Shown here in pieces: positions 8,943 to 16,093 of a DNA stretch of 16,093 bases. How positions within the stretch are numbered: the stretch's first letter is position 1; every line of letters begins with the position of its first letter. The notes beneath the pieces were generated by a model, which saw only the letters and a program-made list of their open reading frames with translations, did no database searches and was not told the DNA's origin. The DNA is from Parachlorella kessleri (taxonomy: Eukaryota > Chlorophyta > Trebouxiophyceae > Chlorellales > Chlorellaceae): contig BBXU01002919.1 of the NCBI GenBank assembly GCA_001598975.1, forward strand, positions 1 through 16,093. Direction: 5' to 3'. The position numbers and the translations under genes are program-made.

Positions 8943-11900
8943 TCAAGCAAACTGTGCAATCCACTCTGGTATGCGAATCAGTCTGGCTTTCCCAAAAGAG
9001 TTTGGCACAAGTACCATTATTTGGGCCACACCTCCAAGCAAGCCTGCAGCCACAGGGACCACCCACGATACAAGTGCTCCCGTCAAAGCGGCAATGAGAG
9101 CCGTTAGAGCTGCATGGTGGGCATCGATGGTAGCTACCAGGGGTGCCAGAATGACTGAGTTCACCCATTCCATCTGCGCAGGTTCCAGCATGCCATACAG
9201 CAATCGCCAGGGCGTGTGGAGGAGCTGGTAGATGCCTGGTAGGTAATGATGTAAGGCTGCTGGTGTCAGTGGGTCCAGCACCCAGCTTGCATGAACAGAT
9301 GCCAGCACTCCGTCGACGATAATCAAGCCACCCTGCATGCACAGGCAGGCTTCCCCTCGTTTGACATTTTGTAACGCACGACAGGTGGGAGAGGCTATAA
9401 CACGCGGCTGGCGTGGGCAGGCGCCAGCACTTGGCCCCTGCTGCAGAGCCTGCAACCCCAAGCAGCGCTCCTGTAAGGCACCCAATGACGGGCTGCGCTG
9501 CACTGCAGTCTCCCGGTGACAAATGCACACAATCTGTTAAGAACTTGAGCAGTTCACCCACCAATGCAGGGTTGCCCACCTTGGTGAATGGGTTGTACAA
9601 GCCGGCTGCCACCTGATGTCCCACAGAAACCACCTCGCCAATGTCACCCCACTTCCACCGCCTCCGCATGCTTGTATCGCAAGCCAGGGTGATAGGCGTC
9701 AAGCGTAGGCACAAAGTGCCGCAGAGAGACGCGGAGGGTGCGGGAGGTGTTGGTGGCGGCTACGTGGACTTGCAAGACCATGACGGTGAGGTCCTGGTGA
9801 GGGATCTGATGCCCAAAGTACATGACCTACAGCAGGCATGGGTGAGTGGGTGATTGCGTGGGCAGCATTGAGAGGCTTGTTACGGCAGAATGCCCAGCTT
9901 TGACCCAGTCACACTGCATTCACCTGGGCACAGCACAAGCGCCTGACGCAACGCAGAGTCACACATACCATTGTAGGGACCCTGAAGGGTACCACAACAC
10001 ACCTGCATGGGATTCTGTGCTGTCGCGCTGCCTATGACTAGGCCATACTTGCCCGATCGCGCAGCAGTGGGTCAGACAAGCACATGCTATTCCTGCTAGC
10101 CTATGTGCTGTGGCGTGCGCCTTACCTCCTCGTAAACCAGGCGCCCTTTCCTGTCGAGCGTCAGGACCCGCTGCCCGATCTGTAGATGGTCCATCCGGGT
10201 GGGGCCGCTGCCCTCCACTTGGACCAGGGCGTCAGCTGGGAAGCACTGTGCACCGACAGGGGCGAGATCATGCTGCATGACTAGTGCTGACCCACTGTCC
10301 AGCAGAGCATGTTGCTTCCCATCGAAGGCCAGGCAATCCGGGAAATGCCCTTGGACAGCTTTGGATCACAGTCCCAGCACTGTGGACACACTAATGTCAC
10401 CCCACATCTGGTTCGGTAGGTCCACTAAGGCCCCACGGAGCAGCCTTCGGCTGGCAGGAATTGTCCTTGACCGCTTTGTTAGACTGGGCATGCTGCGCTT
10501 GCAGCAGTTATGCGGAGGTGTAGCTCCCTAGGTCGGGCGCAGCGAGAGTACCTACCTCTGAGTAGAGTTCGCCAGAGTGGGTACAGTAGCCATAGCCCTG
10601 TGAGCCTTCGGTGGCATTGCAGGTATCCAGCGCCAAGCCGCCCTGCTGAATGGCAGGCGAGCACAGGCAGCCGCTGCCGCAGGGGCCATTGGCGGGGTCC
10701 CCGTTGTCAGTGAAGTTGGCACAGATGGGCTGCATAGGGAGCAAGGAGCACAAAATAATAAGAAACAAAAACCTTCTTTGGGCTTGCCTGTTTAATACAT
10801 GTAGTGTGACCAGATGTGGCACCTTCACTTGGATGCCACCTACCTATGTCCACAGTTGCGCAGGCATGCCAATAGCATAGTCTGGTGGCTGACAGTTACT
10901 GCAGGTGATGCGAGCTAGGAGGAAGGGGTGCCGGCCGCCAGGCGCAATGCAGGCACTTGCGGTGAACGCTCCCCGGGGGCCTTCTTACCTTGCAAGTTCC
11001 ATCCCCCCCTCCATCCCCGGCCGGCCCAAAGTTGTCGCACACGGTCTATCAAGGTGTGCCCCCACAGCTGCAGGGCTCAGCCTCATCAAAGCAGCTGCCG
11101 CCTCCTCCTCCAGAGCAGAGGGCCTCGCAGGTGCCAAAAGCAGAGCATGACGTGCCGCCTGGGCAGGCGCAGTTCTGACTGCAGCTCAGGTTGCCCGCTG
11201 CTGCTGGCCCTACTGGGCAAGGCATGACCTGCGCATGGAGAGACATGGGTAGCGAACCGGCAAGCACCAAATGCCATGTGGTTCGGAAGCTGCTGCAAGG
11301 GCACAGCGTGCGTAACAAACGCCGACGTGCTGCCGCATGAGGGCACCACGAAGGACACTGCACAAAATTTTCCAAGCAAAGTAAAAAGCAAGGGGTGGGT
11401 CACAAGCGCAGCTTAGCGTGGTTCTGCAAATCCATCAGGGTCCTAGGGATCAGCAGGCAGGAGTGGTATATCAAGGAAGTAGCACAGCTGCAACTGTGAA
11501 AGTGAGCACGGCGTACCTCTGCTGGAGGGTCGACTTGGGTGGCAGGGTCCCAGGGCCCAGCACATGCGCCCAGAGCCAAGCCAGAGCCGGCAGGCGGGCT
11601 GACCACACACGCACTCTGGACCCCATACTGGTATTCAATGGCAGCAGCGCCCCAAGGGCTAGCAGCTCCCAGTGCCTGATTCAGGTCTGCAAGGTACTTA
11701 GAGTAGACACCCAGGGCTTTGGCTGCCCCCAGGATGGCTGCCACCGCCCTGGGGGTCATTGCACGCTGAATGGCTATGTACAGACGGATGCGTTTTCTTG
11801 GGTCGCCAAGCGCGCCGCCGCCGCCGCCGCTGCTGCTGCTGCTGCCGCACTGGGCCGGGACAGGGGCACCGGAGCACTGCAGGGTGATCTGCAAAGGAGG

Positions 11901-12592
11901 GCTGTAGCCCAGCGGCGTCACCCAGCGGGCGACACCGTCGGCGACGGTGCGCACGTAGGTGTTGACCAGGGTGATGTTGGCGTACAGGTCATCACAGGTG
12001 AGGTCATTGTCCACCAGGTAGTCACAGGCGAAGGTGTAGTTGCCGGAGCCGGGTATCTTGCTGAAGTCAGTCAAGGCCGAAGGCCTGCGCAGGCGAAGTG
12101 CAGAGAGGCTGGTCGGTTGCTGCTGAGGGCAGGTCATGCCCTAGGTATGATTGACATAAGCAACAAATGCCGGCTCGTGGTCCACCCCACTTGCAGTCCC
12201 TCTGAGGTTCAGCAGTGTCCGAAGAGGCAGCAGTATGCGATGAGGGCAGTACTGCAGTCTGGAGCTCTGCGCCCCTAAAACCGCTTGTGTAATGTGGTAC
12301 TTACAGATTGTAAGCAGCCTGGGAGCAACCTGCAGTGGCAACAGGGAGACTAAAGTAACGCAAGAAGGTGTTGGGAAGGGTGGTGGCCAGCATGCACGCC
12401 TCCTCGAGGGGAACGTATTTGGCACTGGGACCCACTCGGAAGTTCAGGCAGCGTTAGTGCTTTCAAAGCTGTCCTTGGAAGCCACAGCACCCTAAGGTGC
12501 ACCGCGTGATTGCCAGCTGGGTCCTTACCGAGTGGAGCTGATAATGCTACCAGCAGCGCCAACACTTCCGTGGCTCTAGCGGACAACGTCAT
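8943..12592 (-). pseudogene. Secreted Cys-rich protein with Hedgehog/intein-type Hint domain; probably broken
   Basis: Model: 12529-12592, 12305-12434, 11517-12060, 10989-11228, 10844-10888, 10556-10729, 10401-10492, 10126-10294, 9580-9826, 8943-9332. It opens with a signal peptide (EVLALLVALSAPL). Exons 2-3 encode an extracellular-type domain with Cys, NYT and NIT glycosylation sequons and a Ser5/Gly5 linker. Exons 4-6 are Cys-rich (CSQNCACPGGTSC; CGSGCLCSP). Exons 8-10 encode a Hint domain: catalytic-type Cys in GAQCFPADALV, then MDHLQIGQRVLTLD, a Ser-x-x-His (SLRH) matching the Thr-x-x-His block, GLYNPFTK, and GGLIIVDGVLASVH. A hydrophobic tail follows (ALTALIAALTGALVSWVVPV). Known Hint domains self-cleave, by thioester chemistry in Hedgehog. 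Lesions: TGA TAG in frame at 11046-11051, TAG closing exon 5 (10844-10846), and one extra G in the run 9647-9650 that shifts frame inside the Hint domain (exon 9 is 247 nt where phase requires a multiple of three). The limits of exons 4, 5 and 7 are the least certain. Confidence 0.7.
11814..11848 (-). repeat. GCC/GCT trinucleotide run coding Ser and Gly runs
   Basis: On the plus strand a run of GCC units is followed by a run of GCT/GCTG units. On the minus strand, within exon 3 of the Hint-domain gene, it encodes five Ser followed by five Gly, a likely flexible linker between the N-terminal domain and the following helix-rich part. Such runs change length easily by slippage. Confidence 0.8.
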
Positions 12593-13079
12593 GTTTGCGC
12601 AAGTAGAAACTCAGAAGTGCATAGACACGCCTGGTCAGTGGCCTGTGTAAGCGACCCAGTCCTTGGATCAGATGTTGGCAGGACCCGCCGGGACCTGTAC
12701 CCAAGCTGAGTACCCCCCACCTTTGTATCCAGGATAAATTGAATTCGATACGTCTGTCAGGATTGACTCCGAAAGTAAGCGTGCACAGTCATCCATCCAG
12801 CAGTACACGGCGCGTCTGCGAGGGCGCTAGGATAGGCCCTCTTGATGCCTAGGTGTCCCAGTACCTACGGGAAATTCCAGCCCAAAAACCTGCCACAAGC
12901 GTGTGAATGAAGCGTCCGAGTTGCCTTCTTAGCCTGGTACGTAAGCGAGCGGTGGCCCCGCCCACGTGGTTGTCTTGAACGGCAGGGTGGAAGGTGAACA
13001 ACCACGGGTCTGCTTAGTGCTGCTGCCCTCAATACTCCATGAATAAATGCAAGAAGCTACTCTTGGCCATTTTCAAACC
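12593..13079. other. Intergenic interval, no feature recognised
   Basis: This is the region upstream of the Hint-domain gene start. I find no convincing ORF, tRNA, repeat or splice-bounded exon. It presumably holds the promoter of the minus-strand gene. Confidence 0.5.
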
Positions 13080-13367
13080 TTACCCAGTTCTGGGGTGTCT
13101 GTAGCTCAGCAGGCGCGGCAGGATGGGCCAAAGGATACCCCTGACATGTTTAATCAACGAGGGGCACAGCAGCGTGATCATCGATATGGCCGCAATGACT
13201 GCAGCCCCGATGGCCACCAAGCAACTCTTTAGGCGACCCCTGATGGGGTCCTCGCATGCCGTGTTGCCCAGATCTCACAACCTGTTGACAAACTGCGCAG
13301 CAAAAAGCGATCGTGCCAGTTGCCCTTGCACTTGCGCGGCTAGCAGGCGGCAGGCTTTGCTGGCCAT
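13080..13367 (-). pseudogene. Small hydrophobic ORF with one internal TGA
   Basis: From ATG at 13367 to TAA at 13080-13082 the frame is open for 95 codons except for one TGA at 13275-13277 (codon 31). The first part (MASKACRLLAAQVQGQ) is basic and amphipathic. The second part has a strong membrane-type segment (CLVAIGAAVIAAISMITLLC) and a basic end. It may be the last exon of an unseen gene, with an acceptor ending GAG just after the TGA, or a broken gene. A plus-strand ORF at 13047-13232 (Gln/Arg/Asp-rich) covers the same DNA and is an alternative. I do not recognise either product. Confidence 0.3.
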
Positions 13368-13453
13368 AGTTGCAGGTGGTGATGGGCGCTGATATCGCCA
13401 ATACCGTCAACTGTTTGCAAGTTCAAAGCACTCAGCACTGAGCGGCTGGGCAG

Positions 13454-15739
13454 GTTGTGTGGCTGGGTAAGCCAAGCAAGATTCTTGCTGCTGCAGGTTC
13501 CGTCGCGCTGCTTGAGAAGGCTAGCTGGGCCCAAGGGGCCGCAGGCAAGTCTCTAGCACCCAGTGGAAATCCTGTGTGGTTACGAGGCTCTCAGTGTTGC
13601 GCAAGTTTGTGTTTGGCACAAAAGACACTGGCCTGCTGTGTTAGAGTGAGCTTTCCTGTGCCGTTACCGCAGGCGACCCTGCTGCTGCCCCAGTTCCACC
13701 ACCAGCGAACAGTGCTGGAAAGGACTCTGCCGCCGCCGGCAGTGCACAACAGCAGCTGCAACAACAACAGCAACAGTCCCTTAAACAACCGCCGCAGCAG
13801 CCACCCTCACAAGCGCAGCAGCAGCCCCCACAGGCGCAGCCACCACCGGCCCAGCAGAAGCAGCAGCAGCAGCCGTTGCCGCAGGCGCAACAGCAGCAGC
13901 AGCCAACCCGCGGTTCTGATGAAGCACAGCAGTCAGCTGCGTCCAAGGTGCCGCTCTCTCCAGAGGAGCTGTCACAGGAGGCAGCCAAGAAGCTGCTAGA
14001 GGTGTGTGGGCGTGACAGAAGCTGGAGAATGGTTGTGTCTGATGCCCCAATCGCATTATGTCCTGAACATTCAGCACTGCTGCACTTCTAGTCAGTGCAA
14101 GGGAAGCAGGACATGGCTGAGCAGCCCATGAGAAGCTCATCAGACTTCACCCAGACCTTCAAGAGATGCAGAGTAGTCAGTGCGCTTTAGCTGCCTGGGA
14201 TATTACGTGCTGGAGGAGGAGGAGCGGCGCAGCTTGTCCAACGCACTGCAGTTACCAAAATTACAATAGTACAGCATCGCCCGTGGGGGACGCGGGGGGT
14301 GCAGGAGGAGAAGGATTGGCGGAAGGCGCGGCGGCGCAGTGGAGTTGTTCCAATGCAGTGCAGTTACTACTCTCTCATAGCAACGCGATGCCTGTGTGGG
14401 GGCCGGGCGGGCGGGTGCAGGAGGAAGAGGAGCGGCGCAAGCAATGAAATCACCCAACTGCAATGCCTGTGGGGGTGATTACATGACAACTCATTACAAT
14501 GATTGGTGCAGGAGGAGGAGGAGCGGCGGAAGGCGCGGCGGCGCAAGAAGGGGCGCATCCGGGAGCTAGAGGAGATCCGTGCTGAGCTGGCGGAGAAGGA
14601 GCTGGTGCTGCTGCAGAAGGAGCAGGAGCTGCTGGAGAAGGACCAGACACTGGTAGTACTGAGGGAGGAGGTGAGCCGCTGTAGGCGTGACATTGGACTT
14701 AAAAGTAAGCTGGGGCCCAAGCTTTTCAGGAGGGAGCAGGAGCTGCTGGAGAAGGACCAGACACTAGTGGTTGTGAGGGAGGAGGTGAGCGCCCTTGGGC
14801 GCTTGAGATACAGTTCAGTAAAAGCAAGGGCCGAGCTTGTCTGGGGGGAGCAGGAGCTGCCTGAGAAGCACTCGACGCTGGTAGTCCTGTGGGAGGAGGT
14901 GAGCGCCTGGTAGTCTAGTCTGTCAGCGGACTGCCACCCAACCATGCTGTCATGAGTCCCCCAAGTGTGGCCAAAGGAAAGCCAGCATTAAGTATGTCCA
15001 CAAACCACAAGATCCTAAGACTGTAAAGGCCGGCCAGGGCCTAGGTTTGTCATGGGGGAATCGGTGCCGCCCACCGTGCAGCACATATTAATCGTGCCCG
15101 CCATTGGTGGGTGCTGCTGGAGTGCCCTCACAGCCTTTGGCTCTAAGTGGACCGGTGCCCTCGCGGCACCTGGTGCTGTCAAGAAGCACCAGGCGCTGCT
15201 ATGTCTAGCCCATCCTTCCACACATTCTGACACCTCCGCGTTCACTGACTGCCCTGCAGAGCTGGAGCTGGCGAAAAGGGTCCAGGCATCGTTGCACATT
15301 CTTTGTGCTCATGCTATAGATGCGCTTACTCATCCCTTCCCTCCCGCTGACTGTCCCGCAGCTGGAGTTGGAGAAGAAGATCCAGGCCCTGCTGACGAAG
15401 GAGAAGGAGAAGGCTGAGGAGGAGGCTGCATTGGCCATGGGTCTGTGTGCTGGGGGAGCTATGCTACCCTGAGCGGCTGTCAGTGTTGGTAGTGGTGGCG
15501 GCGCCGGTAGTTTCTAAGCAACTGATCGGGCGTCTGTGCTGGTTGTCCTTTGCTGCTCTGGATAGTCAGATGCTTTCCGTCATATGCATGAGCCCAAGAG
15601 AATGATAGAAGGAGACTTTGGTCAGTGGGCTACCCGTCACTGTGGTGCTCTTCAGGTGTCAGTAACCATGTATGTCGTTGCAGTGCTGCAGCGCCGCGCT
15701 CGTTCCAGGAGCCATACAGGCAGGCACACAGAAGAGCAG
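13454..15739 (+). CDS. Gln-rich coiled-coil protein of unknown function (partial gene model)
   Basis: Function not recognised. Exons supported by frame and phase: 13454-13544 (5' limit uncertain), 13673-14001, 14110-14172 (weak), 14512-14670, 15362-15440 and 15684-15739. Exon 2 encodes a Pro/Ala stretch, then a long Gln-rich tract, then KVPLSPEELSQEAAKKLLE. Exon 4 is a strongly charged coiled coil (EEEERRKARRRKKGRIRELE ... EQELLEKDQTLVVLREE). Exon 5 continues it (LELEKKIQALLTKEKEKAEE). The intron after exon 1 has a GC donor. For exon 3 another frame reads EKLIRLHPDLQEMQ, which looks more natural but does not join in phase to exon 4. The start codon was not found, and the gene probably continues past the right edge. 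The coiled coil suggests a structural or scaffold role; that is inference from composition only. Confidence 0.5.
13545..13672 (+). other. GC-AG intron in the coiled-coil gene
   Basis: The donor reads CAG|GCAAGT at 13545 and the acceptor TTACCGCAG ends at 13672. Splicing joins G to GC, a Gly codon, giving WAQGAA-GDPAAAPVPPP in an open frame. The donor has the same GCAAGT sequence as the GC-AG intron in the transposase gene. Confidence 0.55.
13745..13915 (+). repeat. CAG/CAA-rich tract coding polyglutamine
   Basis: This stretch is rich in CAG, CAA and CCA triplets and encodes Gln runs broken by Pro and Ala (for example QQPPSQAQQQPPQAQPPP) in exon 2 of the plus-strand gene. CAG and CAA are mixed, so it is not a pure slippage tract. 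It is probably intrinsically disordered. Confidence 0.8.
14207..14553 (+). repeat. Four copies of an acceptor plus exon start (GTGCAG|GAGGAG...)
   Basis: The sequence GTGCAG followed by GAGGAG...CGGCGSAAGG recurs with exon starts at 14306, 14421 and 14512; a fourth copy at 14213 has GTGCTG in place of the acceptor. Spacings are 93, 115 and 91 bp. The spacers are also related (GCAGTTAC at about 14249 and 14361; GATGCCTGTGTGGGGG and AATGCCTGTGGGGG at about 14388 and 14463). Only the 14512 copy leads into a long coiled-coil exon; the 14421 copy hits TGA after eight codons. This is a tandem duplication of an intron end with the start of its exon. Confidence 0.75.
14620..14913 (+). repeat. 114-bp in-frame tandem repeat carrying a splice donor in each copy
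   Basis: Copies start at 14620, 14734 and 14848, exactly 114 bp (38 codons) apart; the third is cut short by TAG at 14911-14913. Each copy encodes EQELxEKxxTLVVxxEE and ends in GAGGAG|GTGAGC, with donors at 14671, 14785 and 14899. The frame stays open through all three copies and their spacers. So the region can be read either as one exon ending at the first donor or as a longer coding repeat. Copy 3 is the most diverged. Confidence 0.85.
15245..15391 (+). repeat. Duplicated acceptor and exon start, upstream copy degenerate
   Basis: CTGACTGCCCTGCAG at 15245-15259 followed by a CTGGAGCTGGCG...GTCCAGGC coding stretch repeats 102 bp later as CTGACTGTCCCGCAG at 15347-15361 followed by CTGGAGTTGGAG...ATCCAGGC. 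The downstream copy is the one that joins in phase to the coiled-coil exon. The upstream copy carries two extra bases (AG) after its acceptor, and its ORF turns non-helical after about eight residues. Confidence 0.7.
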
Positions 15740-16093
15740 GTGGTATGCAGGGCGTGCTGTCCTCATGAATGCTGGAGACTATTGTTGCTGGGGAGGCAAT
15801 TCACCAACTGTTTCATTACACAGTAGCCCTCCTCAATTCACCCTTCTAATGGTGGACAATCAAGTGAACCCCTCCACCTCTAGCAAAGCGCTGCGGCCTG
15901 CTTGGCAAAAGACACCACCTGCTGACGTCGTCTAACTAAGGCAAAGCTGGGAGTAGCCCTCCCCCACAACCGCGTGTGATTGCAAGCACGGGTGTGCACA
16001 TGCTAAGCTAAGCTGCTCACAGCTCCGAGGTTCGGGCCGGCCGGCCGGTGTGGTAGACAGGGGTGACATAGTCTACGAAGCAGATGCCTGCGC
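15740..16093. other. Right-hand interval, no exon recognised
   Basis: After the exon ending at 15739 I find no further exon that I can support. The interval contains a GGCCGGCC-type palindromic run near 16037 and is otherwise unremarkable. It is probably intron or 3' UTR of the plus-strand gene. Confidence 0.4.

Noticed and set aside
10360..10370. TGA apparently in frame just upstream of the first Hint exon
   Set aside because: A phase-consistent intron (donor from 10400, acceptor ending at 10295) removes it, and the preceding exon then reads openly in another frame.
9640..10405. A shared 13-base word (GTGGGGTGACATT) at an exon border (10393-10405) and at the frameshift (9640-9652)
   Set aside because: A pair of identical 13-mers is expected about once or more by chance in a window of this size, and no similarity extends beyond it.
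11418..12278. Long plus-strand ORF (286 codons) opposite the Hint-domain gene
   Set aside because: It is antisense to exon 3, which has a signal-peptide-led, splice-consistent model. The plus ORF is explained by GC-rich codon bias and the trinucleotide run.
13097..13112. tRNA-like A box (TGTAGCTCAGCAGGCG)
   Set aside because: No GTTCGANNC-type B box and no pairing acceptor or anticodon stem at the right distance.
13275..13277. TGA read as selenocysteine or a reassigned codon
   Set aside because: No selenocysteine-type context or visible SECIS hairpin, and the intact transposase in the same window uses standard stops with none internal.
13467..13496. 30-nt intron (GTAAGC...CTGCAG) in the first exon of the coiled-coil gene
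   Set aside because: Too short for a spliceosomal intron, and it is in frame and open, so I kept it as coding.

Overview
The window looks like nuclear DNA of a eukaryotic alga, most likely a chlorophyte (green alga). I infer this from intron-dense genes with short exons (about 45 to 550 nt), donors such as GTGAGC, GTGGGG and GTAAGT, acceptors that mostly read (C)TGCAG, CAG/CTG-rich coding DNA with Gln, Ala, Ser and Gly runs, and the protein families present. There is no operon, Shine-Dalgarno site or CRISPR array. I built the gene models by hand from splice sites, reading-frame continuity and intron phase. No transcript or database was available.

Layout, left to right. (1) 209-3200, minus strand: an unrecognised Ser/Pro/Gln-rich gene of at least seven exons, with a 60-bp tandem repeat and a recently duplicated exon; it runs off the left edge. 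(2) 3585-8106, minus: a complete 13-exon gene for a 924-residue transposase that I recognise as Plavaka-like (KDZ/CACTA-related DNA transposons, best known from fungi). It has an N-terminal zinc finger, the conserved blocks with acidic residues, and a C-terminal domain. Every intron phase matches and no frame is broken. (3) 8107-8942: non-coding, with a cluster of short CGTTGGAA-type motifs just upstream of the transposase and no recognisable terminal inverted repeat. (4) 8943-12592, minus: a gene for a secreted Cys-rich protein ending in a Hedgehog/intein-type Hint autoprocessing domain and a hydrophobic tail. It carries in-frame stops and a one-base frameshift, so it is probably a pseudogene, or this assembly has errors. 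(5) 13080-13367, minus: a small hydrophobic ORF with one internal TGA. (6) 13454 to beyond about 15739, plus strand: a Gln-rich, coiled-coil gene of unknown function with several tandem exon duplications. It has no clear 5' end and probably runs off the right edge.

The genes do not form an obvious pathway. The main points of interest are the intact Plavaka-like transposase in what looks like an alga, two introns with GC-AG borders, a decaying Hint-domain gene beside the element, and repeated local duplication of exons together with their splice sites in two separate genes.
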